Of a stretch of 64,000 bases of DNA, positions 1 through 11,901 are shown one piece after another. A model generated the notes under the pieces. It did no database searches, was not told the origin of the DNA, and saw only the letters and a list, made by a program, of their open reading frames with translations. Within the stretch, counting starts at the first letter, position 1. Each line of letters opens with the position of its first letter. A program made the position numbers and the translations under genes. The stretch comes from Ephydatia muelleri (lineage: Eukaryota; Porifera; Demospongiae; Spongillida; Spongillidae): positions 7,119,926 through 7,183,925 of the forward strand of contig JABACO010000017.1 of the NCBI GenBank assembly GCA_013339895.1, written 5' to 3'.

Positions 1-653
1 CCCAGGTTTGTTTCACATTTGCCACAGTACATCCATAGCGTTGAAGATGTTTTAGCTGTGATACATTTGTTTGAATCGATTAAAATGTGTGTGGGTAATC
101 CTGATACTTGTTTGGTGGAAACATGGAAGAAAAAATTGCACTTCTCTACACAATGGCAGTGGTATGTTAAAAATAACTTTAAGTGATTGTTTTCACTATT
201 CTGTAGTTAAAAATAGGTAGAGCAATTGGGTACTTGGATACTCATGTGCCTGGCAGATGGAGTGTTCGGCACAAGAAGTGTCAATTTATTCTTTTCAATG
301 AGTCCAGAGCATCAGGAGAATGGATCTCAGCTATAGACCGTGGAGGCTTTTGTCATATTAACAATGTTACTTTCGACCTCTTCCTTTCTATGGAGCTAAC
401 ATACATAATTTCCGGATATGAGATTGATGGTTTGAAGGCTAAGCTGATGGACAATGATGATATTCTGTTTTACTGGTCAATGTTGACAGCATCATGGGAA
501 GAAGGTGTGGCTGACAAGATACTTACCATGATTGTTGACTTGGGGATCACAATCAGAGGGTTTTCGCTGGCGAGTGCGTGGGTTGAAGAATTCAAAGCTC
601 ACAACAAAAAGACTTTGCAGAAGTCTAAGGGCCTTAGAAAGCAACTGTCATAA
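1..653 (+). CDS. Partial gene, unrecognised protein, C-terminal part
   Basis: The reading frame is open from base 1 to about 186, then after a short intron from about 207-217 to the TAA at 651-653. The last exon encodes about 145 residues ending in a basic tail with the motif QKSKGLRKQL, preceded by a segment reading ADKILTMIVDLGITIRGFS. The first exon could end at GTATGT (162) or at GTAATC (about 98). Only the second choice joins in frame to the acceptor at 216, so the junction is uncertain. I do not recognise a named domain. The neighbourhood of decayed transposon-type genes suggests a lineage-specific or mobile-element protein. The 5' part lies outside the window. Confidence 0.45.
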
Positions 654-768
654 TCATGTTATGTTTTGTTGTGTAGTTTAAGTATCTCCTCTATTCATGT
701 ATCTTCTCTATCTGGCTAAGCTACTGTCATGTGTATGGCTTCGTGCTTAGGATCGGCCGCGTTAATTA

Positions 769-1808
769 GTGTTGATTGGTCCTGTTTCCAATCCCTCTAT
801 ATATTATCTCTGGTCCGGAGCTTTTGATGCTCAATACTCTATGGAGGGATATGCTCACAACACCAGTTTACAAGGAAAATCTGGTAGCTTTGTAGTAGAT
901 GAGGCCCACTGTGTAGCAAAACGGTCAGTACAATATAATGCAAGCAAAAGGGCATGCATCTAAAGCCATTATTTTTCCCTTAGGGGTGACTACTTCAGGC
1001 AAGAGTTCAAATACCTTGGGGCAGTGAGAAGTCTTATCCCTTCGCATGTTCACGTGATGGCACTCACAGCTACTGCAACTGTTGCAACAAGAGACACTGT
1101 TGTAAAAATTTTAGGGATGAATAGCCCCACTATAGTGTCTGCTTCACCTGATAAGCCCAACATATGCTATGCAGTAAGAGAGAAGGGGAACATAGAAGAG
1201 GTATTTTCACCACTGTTGAATACATTGTGCTCAACAAGGTGCCAAATGCCACGAGTCATTATCTATGCAGGAAGGTAGAACACTGCTCACAGTTGTATCG
1301 TTTCTTCCTTTCTGCAATGAAATATGAGTTTACAGAACCACCAGGAGCACCTAATATTGCGATGTTTCGTTTGGTAGACATGTTCACCAGTGTAACACGC
1401 AATTCTGTTAAGGAGTCTATTATAGCTTCCTTGCAGAAAAGACATGCTCCACTAAGAATTGTTATCTGTACCAATGCTTTTGGCATGGGTGTAAACTGTA
1501 CAGATGTATGCCAGGTCATTCACTGGGGGTCACCTTCTGATATTGAAAGCTATGTGCAGGAATGCGGACGGGCAGGCAGAAACAGTCAGCCAGCACAAGC
1601 TGTACTTTTTTGGAAAAAGGCTGACTTCAGAACATATTGTACCAAAGACATGCAATCGTACTGCACTGGAAACGATGTGTGCAGAAGAGCTAGACTAATG
1701 TCATACTTTGACTGCACGTATGATAGTAATAATGACTGCAGTTGCTGTGATGTGTGTTCTCGTAACTTTCATTGTGATAAATGTAATTGTAATTCATTTC
1801 CAATGTAA
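769..1808 (+). pseudogene. RecQ-like DNA helicase fragment, frameshifted
   Basis: RecQ-family DEAH helicases unwind DNA with 3'-5' polarity. Visible here are the Walker B box VVDEAHCV (about 889-915), then a short intron (donor GTCAGT at 926, acceptor about 1,000), then GDYFR and MALTATAT (motif III, about 1,055-1,085). Motifs V/VI follow as TNAFGMGV and QECGRAGRNSQ (about 1,470-1,590), then a Cys-rich tail (CSCCDVC, CDKCNC) like the RecQ zinc-binding region. The Walker A lysine region is absent upstream. A one-base frameshift sits at about 1,270 (VIIYAG to VEHC). The Trp normally following VVDEAHCVxK is Arg (CGG). It is therefore a truncated, decayed copy. Its 3' end faces the 3' end of the DUF6589 gene about 230 bp away. 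Confidence 0.75.
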
Positions 1809-3159
1809 CTATTTCACTATGTCAGAATGAGGATTACATGCATGTATACAGATGCACTCATAATCTAATGAGTAAAAGGTGTTTGGCGAAGGATGTTCTC
1901 CGCCTTTACTGACATCCAAGACGTCAGCTTTGGTCTATCTATACACATTAGCATACCATTGCATTTCATGGAAGGAAATAGCAGATGCTTTCTTTCCTGG
2001 TTGATAGTGGAACACTTCATTTGATTTAATTCTGCACTATTTTCAGAAGATCTTCTTTCTCTGATCTTCTACAATGCTTGCTTGTAAACCATACACCAGT
2101 TTTCTTGTCGAATTCTGCTAAAATATCTTTCAAAGGACCCAATGCTTTAGCAGCCCTTACTATGGATTTGGGGTCTTGTTGGCACCAAGATGACTCACAG
2201 TATCTTTCAGGATCCTATTTAGGTGTTCCATGTGCAAGTCTCCTGAAATATTGTGACCTGGTCCACCTACACTATTGACAAAGCGCCCCCACAGCATTTG
2301 CTCAGCACATCGAGGTGTTAGTGTGTAGTAGTACTGCATGAGTAAGTGGAACGCTTCAATACAATAATTTTTGTCCCCTGCGGCACGAAATAGGAACTTC
2401 CAGCACCGCAACACTCTGCAACCATCCCCTTCTCTAATGGCGTCATTGAACTCCAAAAGAAGCAACCCTAGTGACAAAGTTTCTTTGGCATACTCCATAA
2501 CATAGTTGGCTGAACCTGTAGATGGCTTTGCAGCAAATGATAGGGTGACCACATCAGAGCACAAAGTCTTAGCAATAGAGCTGACAGCTGCAAAATGATT
2601 TTCACTGGATAAGATCTTTTTTGATAGCCCTTCTAAGTCTGGAACACCAGTGATATGAACTGCAGCTGACAGTATGTGTGCTACAGTGATGAGCTCCATA
2701 AACTCCTCGCAGGCAGCAGTGTCCTTACTCACGTCAGGACACAACATTCCGTCTGTTTATAAGGTTCCTCAGTTGGAATAAGGTTCCCTTATCCACTCCA
2801 GAACTGGTGTTGTACAGCCTCTTCCACACCACCTAGGTAGCCAATTAACAGAACAAGTGCAAAAATGTGCCAATGTGAATTCATTGAAGTGACTTATTTA
2901 CACATTCTAATACTTGGGGGAGGGGAGGGACAGAGGACAGAGGGAGTAATAAGTGATTTTGTTTAGGGAGTAAACAATGTATTGTATGTATATATAAATG
3001 GTGTTCTTGGGAAAGCAGCCATTCAGTCTCATAGCCTGAATATTGCTGACCCACCCACCACTCCGTTTGTGCATTGATTGTACCTTGTACACTGATTTTT
3101 CATGTCATACATCAATGGCAGGCGGCACCCTTCGGGCTTCTACCCTGACCAACCATGTC

Positions 3160-3440
3160 AACCCCATGACCACGTCATGTTGTGGCACACCTGGTCGCAC
3201 CCAAGGCAAGCCAGTGCTACCTTGGTCCCAGGTCGGTCAGCGGGGGAGGGCCTACCACACACCATGACCCACGTCATGGTAGTGGCACATCTGGTCGCAC
3301 CCAAGGCAAGCCAGTGCTACCTTGGTCCCAGGTCGGTCAGCGGGGAGGGCCCTACCACTCACCATGACCACGTCATGGTAGTGGCACGTCTGGTCGCACC
3401 CAAGGCAAGCCAGCGCTACCTTGGTCCCAGATTTGGCCTG
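3160..3440. repeat. Tandem repeat, about 100-bp unit, 2.8 copies
   Basis: The string ctggtcgcacccaaggcaag recurs at 3,191, 3,291 and 3,390, embedded in a nearly identical 99-100 bp unit that also carries accttggtcccag. It lies within an intron of the DUF6589 pseudogene and matches none of its coding motifs. Confidence 0.9.
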
Positions 3441-4714
3441 ATGGGTACACCCTGTCACCAGGTTGCCGCCTGAACCCTTTTGGGCAAAACTGTTATCCGT
3501 CAATTAGTATAGATGCATGACAGGGGTCGAGGGAACTCAGTTAGTGATATGCTACAGCATTATAGGGAGTACATGTATGCATTAGCACGGAATGAGCATT
3601 CATACAGCATTAATAAGCCTTAAACAATGCTTCAAATCATGTGCATGCTGCTGCTGAGCAGATGCTCTTAGGTGGGGACATTACCATGTGTACAGTCTAG
3701 TGTCTAGTCTGGTATCAAAGACATGATCAACATGGGCAGTATACCTGCATATAGCACATCTTGGTATGCCAGTCTTCTATGACTGGTATAAGTCCCTGAA
3801 CACGCTGCATACCACTCTCAGAGTTTAGGAGAGCATCCTGACTACCTCGAACCCTTGCCACTGTCAGCTGATCTCCACCTATGAGAACAGGGTTGATGTG
3901 ATCAATGTGGACCTCAGTTGTTCTCGTGCTTCCATCCTCTGCACAAGTATTGTAGGTCTGGGTGGTGGTGGTCTTGGGTACATATTGATGAAGTACATCC
4001 AAAATATCGACCATATCATTTAAGATATTCTCATTCTTAAGAATGACTCCTAATGGGACCTGTATAATAAAATTAACAAAGATATACTAACCTAAAATGC
4101 ACAGGCAGAGATGGGAAGGACATACCACAGTTGATTTAATACTCATGTTCTTTGAATACTTGTGTTGGATGTTATGTGTAACTTTGCCAAACAAATGTTG
4201 AAGATGAGGAATATATTCAACAAATATTCTGGTCACAAGTGTTTGAAAGTTAGAAACCAACTGCGCATCATCATCATCATTTGGATAGAAAACACTGTAG
4301 TCTATGTCATCTGGAAAAACCAGTTCAGCATTGTTAGTGATGTCACTGAAATTTATCCTGTCCTTCACTGCAAAGGCATGGAAATAGTGCAAAGATTTTG
4401 TTTGGTTGTTGATCCTCATGTCTCGGGGTTTTATGTTCTTATCAATATTGTCACCAATGAGCTTAAATCCATTCCATTCACCGCAATCAAGAACTGGGGA
4501 ACCATCTTGAGGACTGTTTTGCTCTAATAGTGCATGAAGACGAGCAGTTATGCATATCTTTTAAATTTAACTACAAATGATATCATACCTGCTGCAGCTA
4601 AAGGAGCAGTATCTTCATCACTGGTGCTAGTATGAGTGTCACAGGAGGGTGAAGACTCAGCAGTGACTAGAGAAAAGTCACCTGGACCCACAGGGGGAAG
4701 TGCTGTCACAAAAC

Positions 4715-4768
4715 GATGATGATGATGAGGATGATGATGCCAGTTGTGGTGGTGGTGGTGGTGATGAG
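4715..4768. repeat. GAT/GGT trinucleotide repeats
   Basis: Two adjoining trinucleotide runs, (GAT)n and (GGT)n. On the minus strand they fall within the low-complexity linker of the DUF6589 gene, where one frame reads a Pro run followed by a Ser run. Confidence 0.8.
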
Positions 4769-6014
4769 GGAACTAATGAGACTGGAGTTGATGCACGAAA
4801 AGAATTAGACTGTGACTGTTCGTTGAATACTGTGGATAGCTAGAAGTAGAATTGGATGTGTCCTCTGAATCAAATAATGTTGCTGGAGCAAATGACATAA
4901 TACCCTGTTGATAGATTGCCATCAAGTTTATATACATGCTGAAACCCTTACATGAGCTAGTACTTACCTGATTGGTTGGTAAAGATAGTTCTGAAACCCA
5001 GTTCTTAACAACTTTATCATGGTCAGTTCCTAGGATGTCTAGCAGTGCTCGTGTGCTGCTGTCAGAGAGACATAAGCCAAGTTTCTGGAGCCTTGAATAC
5101 ACCTATAAGTATAGTATGAACCATAAAAAGCTTGAAATAACTAGTAAAATCAATAACACCCAATGCACATACCAGCTTTCCTGCATGTCCATAACTGAGA
5201 ACCAGTGATATGAAAGCATGAAGAAGCGTATTTCTACAATGAGACTTGGCCAAAACTCCAATACAAGTCATGATGGTACATTGTCTTCTTGAACTCTCTT
5301 TTGGAATGCAAGCATCAAGAAATCGTACAAGAACTGGTGCTTTCTGTCGTAATGTACGGTATTCGTTCGCCCACGAGAGGGCTGTCATGGTTTCTCGTTG
5401 AGCTTTTTTAATGTTGTATGCAGTATCACGAAGAACCTGACTCATCTCTTTACGAATGATCTTATTGATTCGAAGCAGAAAATGTTCGAGCAGTGCTGGA
5501 GACTCCAATGAATGCTTCGCAAATGCCCGCTTCGCGTTACGACCTAAGCACTTCCCAATTGGTTCTCTTGTTGGAGACAGATTGTACTTCTTTTCATAAT
5601 CTTGATACGTAACAACAACCTATATAGAGAGGAAATATTACCAGAGTTAACAAATAGCCTAATCTGGACCTACTTTGACAGCATGTGCGGCGTGAGGAAC
5701 AGTATCGGCCGATCGCTTTGTGCCTTGCGTTTCAATGCGTAGCCGATGAACCCACGTGACGAGACAACTTTGACAGCAGCTCACGTTTACGGTTCTGGAC
5801 TTCCTCTTGAAGGGCTGAGTACTTGGCAATTGCGTTGAAGCACTTTTTGCACACATAGCCTTCTCCGTAGTCCTTTGCAACATGCTTTTTGATTGCCCAC
5901 ATTCGCAAGCTAAATCCGTCAGTACTGCTCTGCAATTTTTGATGATAGGCTAGCAAGCTGCCTCCTGTTTTTGGAACACAAGACGGGATCTACGCAAAGC
6001 TTGCAGCGAAGCAT

Positions 6015-7309
6015 TTCCGAACCAATTAAAATCAACTCAATCTATACGGAGCTAAATGACGTTTCTAACACCGTGCGACGTCATATTGCACCGTGTTTGA
6101 TGACGTATCATTTATTAACGTAGAACGACTTTTGTTGGGCATTTCGCCAGACCCTCTTTCCACGTAGCGGTGATGTAATCCATCCGTAGCTGTGGGAATC
6201 AGGGTCTAGGTACGAGACTAGGGTTTTCCCCTGAAGTCGATCTGAAAAGCAGGCGATTCACGTGTGCTATATCAGATCTGAAGCGACACTACCCCAAAGC
6301 ACGTGAATTCACAACCATTACAGGCCGGAACGGTTGCGATTCGTTTTTCAAAAGTTGGCCGTGTATTGCAGCGTTCATGATCAGTCACCAAGGACATAAC
6401 GTCACTTTCTAAATTTCTGGGCGTAGGTCTTTTTGTTCAATGGAATGAAACAGTGGTAATGGGCGTGGCTTCACCACCCAGATGGTGCAGGTTCAGCGCA
6501 TTGTAATTTCGGCAAGGGTCGCGCAGGTCAAGTGTATTCATATATGCCGGGATGAACCTGTAAGTTGAAGCCGGGTATTGGAGTGAAATTATAGTGAAAC
6601 GGGAGAGGAAATATTGTCTGATGTCAGTAGGATGGGTGCTATGGCCAGAGAGTTAGGACCGTGCCTCAGCTGTAAACATTCCGTAGATGCAGACAGCATC
6701 GATACAGATAGATATGCGAGCCTCTGCACATGTTATACATACACTTTCCACTCGTTCCTTTATTTTAGCGCTGTATTCTTTAAGGACTTAGACTTAATTG
6801 GGGGCTGTTTTTCAACAAGGTAGTCACGATTTTCTTGCGGCACGACAAATCGCGGCAATGCACTGGATGGATGGTCCCAGTTGCCCTCTGCGCTGTCACA
6901 TAGTGAATGGACTGCATGGCTTCGATGGGTTTCCAGATCCTGAGGCTCTGCCGAGACCCCGATGGACGATGGAACCCAGCAAGCGATTGTTTATCGGGTG
7001 TGTGTGTGGGTGGTGTGTGTGTGTGTGTGTGTGTGGGTTGTGTGGGGGGGGGGGGGGGGGGGTTATGCCTGGTTGATTCTCATTAGATTACAGTGATGAC
7101 TCTAAAACCTGCAAAATAGATTATTAACGTGTGTTCTCGTGTGAGCAATGAGATCGATGTATTAAAATGGTTCTACATACGGAACTCAAACAACATAAAA
7201 AGACAGAGATATAAATTATGCATTAGGCGAATTAGATGTACATGCCAAGTAGTTTAAATTGCCAATCTAAATGATGTATTCATGCGCATTTGCATTTTCT
7301 TGCTCTCAG
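6015..7309. other. Intergenic, no gene seen
   Basis: No convincing coding exon. It contains the likely 5' flank of the DUF6589 gene and a (GT)n tract followed by a long G run at 7,011-7,062. The poly-pyrimidine tract just before 7,310 looks like the splice acceptor of the glycosyltransferase exon. Confidence 0.6.
7011..7062. repeat. GT microsatellite plus poly-G run
   Basis: A (TG)n tract runs directly into about 18 consecutive G residues. Confidence 0.95.
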
Positions 7310-8387
7310 TCATCAAAGCACCTGGCGCCGCAAAAGGCCTCTAATCGTCGCAATCATCGCTGCTGCATTTATTATCATATTACTGTACAGTCTGGGGACA
7401 TCAAAGGAGTTCCGATTTAACCCCTCAGCAGCAAAAGGCTATCATTTTTGTTCCCCACAGTTTCTCGAGGACCAGAGACCAAAGCAATGTCAACACACCT
7501 TTGACCCGCCTCTTCCTACATCCAACACCATCATTGTCACTTTTATCAACAAGGAGTGGATCCCCTTAGCACAAAACTGGATCTGCTCAGCTGAACGGGT
7601 TGGACTCTCCACTGCACTTTACCTGGTTGCCATGGAGCGAAATGTGTGCCAATATTTCCCCAATACTCCTTGTTACCAGCACCCTACTGCTGCAATTGAA
7701 GGCACATACTTTGGACAGCCTGGGTACCGGCAGTTCATGATCGAACGGACCCGATTCATTCTATCGATGCTCCCTTGTACAAAGAGCCATGTGTTGCTTT
7801 CTGATACTGACATTGTATTCAAAAAGAACCCCATAGCCTTATTGGAAAGTGAGCTTGTTAACTATGACATTGTGTTCCAAGAAAACAGCACAGGAGTCTA
7901 CCTTGTGGACAGCTTTGCAACATATGTGTTCAGCTACATATGTGGTGGGTTTGTGTACCTCAAGCCTAGCAACAAAATGTGTGGACTTCTACCAATTCTG
8001 TAACTGACGTACCAGTTAACTGGAATTGGAACGACCAGGCTGGACTCAACATCTGCATTCGGCACTGGTCACGCTCCCTTAGGTGGAAGACTTTAGACCA
8101 AATGTTCTTCCCCAATGGCAAGGAGTTCTTTCACTTTCACCCAGAACAACATGATGGCCCTCGCTGTGCACGCCAACTTCATGCCCAGGACAGCAGACAA
8201 GGTAGCAAACATGATTGGTCAGGGGGTGTGGTGTTTGAAGGAGACTGGACCCAAGTACGCAGGGAGTATCGGAGGAGCTATTGTGAGGGTGTGGAGCCAC
8301 CTGCTGTCTGGTGCGAGAATCTGTTGGCTGCCTGTTGTAAATTGTATGGAGATAGTGATGTTAAAATGTGTATTGTCTAAATCATAG
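7310..8387 (+). pseudogene. Nucleotide-diphospho-sugar transferase-like, frameshifted
   Basis: The N-terminus is that of a type II Golgi membrane protein: basic RRKRP, then a signal-anchor (about 20 hydrophobic residues, IVAIIAAAFIIILLYSLG), then a lumenal domain. The lumenal part carries TIIVTFINKEWIPLAQNWI, the DxD-type metal/nucleotide-sugar motif LLSDTDIVFKKNP (about 7,797-7,836), GGFVYLKPSNK, a WNDQAGLN block (about 8,030) and VHANFMP (about 8,168). This layout fits the Nucleotid_trans family (Pfam PF03407 type). A splice acceptor at 7,309 implies an upstream exon I cannot place. Three frame changes are needed: about 7,975, about 8,005 and about 8,160. It is either a pseudogene or an error-prone assembled stretch. 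No stop interrupts the first 230 residues. Confidence 0.7.
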
Positions 8388-9299
8388 TAATGACTTCATA
8401 ACGTGATTTGATAATAGACGTGCGATGAAGTTCACCATACATGCAATTCAACCTAGCTGGTGGTCATGAAGTGTTTTGGTCCTCTTTTATACTGAGGTAG
8501 TCTGGTGTGTGGGAGGGCAGGGGTAAGAAACAAATTGTCGATTGTTAAAGAGCTTGAACTGGGTGCTCCGTATCCTTTTAGGGGAAAAAGGTTATGAGGG
8601 ATCAAGACGAGGGTCACTACATCATTCCATAACAGTTATGTGTTGATGATTTTTCAAAAGAATCTTTGTCTATGTTTATATCTTAGTCTGTTTTGGCAGG
8701 CAAGATTGACAATGTGTCTTTTTTGCTTTTCATTTAGATACCTTACACATTCTCTAGTTCATAATTATAAGTAGCACCAGCAGCCAAAGGGTGAAATATA
8801 CTGCTGTGACTGTGAATCGTGTATTCGGGTGTTAACTCTTTGAATGCCAAGTGCGTATATATGCATGCATGCACACTCAACCGTTACACCATTCATGCAT
8901 GAGTTAAATATTGCATGCAAAAATGTATTGATCAGTCACAGCTCAATGATGCATGCATATGCTTGCTGCACTTGTAACCTTATAAATCCATGTACAATGT
9001 TTCCTCTCACACTACCCCATTATTCAGATGATTTCACTAATGCATCACTTTAATTAATACTGCAAGAACAAGAATGCGTAGCCCAGCTTAGATCAGTGTA
9101 GTAGTGGGTTATAATGGACACACAAAATGTGCTTACACCAGGACCAAATATTTGTATGACTATGGGGTTACATGCATGTCAGTAGTGATTTTGATCAACA
9201 CAATGTAACACATAGCACTGCATGAATGGTGAGGCAGATAATTCTCGTTTTGTGAGCATGCATGTTTATATGCACTTGGCGTTCAAAGAGTTAAAATGT
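8388..9299. other. Intergenic, no gene seen
   Basis: AT-rich sequence with no supported exon, RNA gene or mobile-element end recognised. Confidence 0.5.
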
Positions 9300-9387
9300 G
9301 GCCTAAGACGCATAATTCGGAAGGGTTCGAAAGGCTTTCTACGCGTGGAAAGGCTTTCGAACCCTTCCGAATTATGCATCTTAGGCC
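9300..9387. repeat. Foldback (hairpin) repeat, 34-bp arms
   Basis: Arms 9,300-9,333 and 9,354-9,387 are reverse complements with a single mismatch (ggcctaagacgc against gatgcatctt context). The inner sequence extends the pairing nearly to an 8-base loop. No clear target duplication flanks it. Confidence 0.9.
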
Positions 9388-9516
9388 ATCCGTCAGCAAC
9401 AACAGGGGTCCTCCGGACCGAAAAGAGCGGCACTGGCTTTCCAGTTAATACCATGATGATGTGCAGGTGTATCATCTTGCAATTGGCACTCAGGGGCAGA
9501 TACAGGAATTCTGGAA

Positions 9517-9543
9517 GGGGGGGGGGGGGGGGGGGGGGGGGGG
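9517..9543. repeat. Poly-G run (27)
   Basis: Twenty-seven consecutive G residues on the plus strand. Confidence 0.95.
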
Positions 9544-9864
9544 TCCGACATAAATAATCAACAGGGGGAGGGGGTGTGCCCCCTCCCGCGCGAAGCGCGG
9601 AAGCTTTTGGGGGACACACATTTGCCGACACAGACTATCTATCAATATTGAAGGCCTTGAATCCTTAAACTGGGGCAAAAGGCTAAAAATGGCGGCGATA
9701 ATGATGGTTCCTCTGCAACTCATAAACTGCGTGTCCTAAATTCATGACCTATTAGAGTGGAATGTATAGAAACTGTCGAGAGGGGGGAACAGAACGTATT
9801 TATCCGCATTTCACATTTGATTGAACTAATGAAATAGTAAAATGCATACATTTATTACAACATG

Positions 9865-11350
9865 AAGTTCATTTACTGGTAGAAAAAACAAGATTGAAAC
9901 ATTTTTCTGTTGTGCAATGCTTCACATACTTCATCAATTTCAGCTGTGACATCACTATGCAAATGCATCAGTGCTAAGCCAACAAAATGCTCGGAACTCA
10001 TTGTACTTTTGTAAGTAGGATTTAATACGCCTCAATGCTGAGAAAGATCTTTTCGCTTCACAGGTATGGTGCAGGCAATAATTAATAACACTCGTATGTT
10101 GAGGAAGACATCTTCATCAGCTGCATGGATACAATGTACCAGATCTGCATGGAATTCAGATTTTTGTTTCCAAAAACGTTGCCACTGCTTTAGTTCTGAT
10201 AGAAGTGGTGAAGCACTAAGTAAATCATGTTCCCAAAACAATTAAGTTTTGCAAGTTGTATTACATATCATGGTTTAATGATAATGTGGAACTAGATAAA
10301 ATAAGTCACTACCAACCATACTGTCAGGATGAAACCTTAGTTAGTTCTTGTTCCATGCATGTAATCCAGGAATGGATTTATTCTGTATACACTTCAGGAT
10401 CTGGATTTTCTGGACCTGTGTCTTTGTCTTCCAGTTAGACGTGGAACTGCAAGGACTATGCCTAACTCACAACCTATTCTGTTGGCATCCATAAACCAAT
10501 CATGAAATTCTTTTTCAAATTTCCCTCTGAAACATTTTATATCATTGATGACACTGTGTATCAGCATGTACAATATCTTCATCTTTTTTTTGCAACTTGA
10601 CAGCAATAGGTTTAATAATCTCAAGCACATATTTGGTGACAATAAAAAATAGACTATAAAAATCTGAGGATCTTTCAGTGCATATAAAAGGCCTTGGGCT
10701 TTTGCCCTGCTCTCACTATCCCATTCCCAGTTGGTATCAATATTCATATCTGAATACACATTAGGATCTACTATTACTTCAAAACATGAACAAATATACA
10801 TGTAGAGGTCATAAAATGTCTCAAATGTCGTTCTACCCACTGAGTTTTGCACAAGCCTTTAATCTTTACAGTACTATGTTGTGAATCAAATGCTTCCAAT
10901 ATGTGTTCAAATAATTTTGCCTTTTAGGCAAGGAGTTGAAAAATAGATATACTTCGTGTATGACTCCAATCATGTTTGAATAACAGGAATAGAACAGGCA
11001 GATGGAGTGTAAAATGACCTCGACAATAGCCTTCAATATGTGGAAGTTTGTTTCATATATTGCTGATTAGCATGAGATATGATGAGGCAGTGTTCACTTA
11101 GGATGTTGAACACCTTCACACAGTTTTTAAACTCTGAAGTACTGCATCTTTATGATAGTCAGTATTCTCATGAACTGACAGATATCCACATCTGCCAGTT
11201 GCTTTGTTGTATTTACACATAGGTGCTGTTACGAGTACACCAGTTTGTATTCTGCTACTTTTTGGTCGAAACAGTACACAAAATTTGCAGTACCCACCTC
11301 TCAGGGGACTTAAGGTCGGGTCCAAATATTTCTTGTATATCGTCACATTG
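9865..11350 (-). pseudogene. Decayed hAT-type transposase (DUF4371/ZMYM1-like)
   Basis: The order on the minus strand matches hAT-derived proteins of the ZMYM1/P52rIPK type. A TTF-type zinc finger exon (11,346-11,116) carries GGYCKFCVLF and a HxxTDYHKDAV end. The core follows with FFNSLPKRQ and GLCKTQWVERH (about 10,960-10,830), then DSESRAKAQGLLYALKDPQ (about 10,700), the conserved C-terminal VPRLTGRQRHR (about 10,420), and the dimerisation region with NIRVLLIIACTIPV, RSFSALRRIK and GLALMHLH (about 10,100-9,960). Frameshifts occur at about 10,830, 10,050 and 9,995. About 0.6 kb of expected catalytic core between the zinc finger and FFNSLPKRQ appears missing, so it is internally deleted as well as frameshifted. 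Confidence 0.8.
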
Positions 11351-11901
11351 TACCTGCTGCACTTAATTTGATACAGGGAGGTGTTAATAATGTCTTTGGG
11401 TCCCCAGTCCTTACATAATGGAAAGGTTCTAAGCTACCTAGACAAAGCCGTCATGGCAGCAAGACTGATGCCAATATAGAAAGCTTCAGGAACATTGAGA
11501 CAGCGGTCCAGAGTGTTTTCCTGACATTGCTATCAATACAATAACAATGCCATTGGCATGCCCTATGTTCATGCACACGTTTCATGCCCTGTCTTAGCTT
11601 ACAGTCAGCATGACCATCAGTACAACCCAAAACCCATCCTGGACATGGAGGCTGTGGTTGGAACTAGGTCACATTGTACCTGCTGCCCCTAATTTGATAC
11701 AGGGAGGTGTTTGATAAGGTCTTTGGGTCCCCAGTCCTTTCCAAATGGAAAGGTTCTAAGTTACCTAGAAAAAGCCATCATGGCAACAAGACTGGTGCCA
11801 ATACGCAAAGCTTCAGGGACATTGGGAGAGTTGGTGCAGAGTGTTTTCCTGACATTGCTATCAATACAATAACAATACCATTGGTATGTCCTATGTTTTT
11901 G
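11342..11901. repeat. Direct repeat, two ~234-bp copies 326 bp apart
   Basis: Copy 1 (11,342-11,575) and copy 2 (11,668-11,901) both begin gtcacattgtacctgctgc and share gacattgctatcaatacaat. They are separated by about 92 bp and diverge by roughly 12 percent by eye. No coding frame is conserved. Confidence 0.9.

Larger units (their letters stand above)
2040..6014 (-). pseudogene. DUF6589-type transposon-derived gene, multiply frameshifted
   Basis: This is a multi-exon gene on the minus strand. It starts about 6,014 with paired CxxC motifs (CKLC, then VCKKC). The exon 5,622-5,177 ends in SYGHAGK, followed by an exon reading YSRLQKLGLCLSDSSTRALL (about 5,103-4,973). A Ser/Pro-rich linker follows, then GDNIDKN...RDM and KSLHYFHAFAV (exon about 4,530-4,125), then VLHQYVP and GGDQLTVARVRGSQ (exon 4,059-3,745). 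The last region (2,770-2,040) carries GDGCRVLRCWKFL, WGRFVN, GGPGHNI and EHLNRILKD. Order and motifs match the DUF6589 family as I know it. The conserved GDN, GGDQ and ExxN residues could be an RNase H-type catalytic set (inference). At least five one-base frameshifts are visible (about 5,920, 5,735, 4,820, 2,810-2,755 and 2,165). It is probably inactive, unless the assembly is error-rich here. Confidence 0.75.

Noticed and set aside
9300-9387. Hairpin as a transcription terminator
   Set aside because: Rho-independent terminators are bacterial; here the foldback is an intergenic repeat in a spliced eukaryotic genome.
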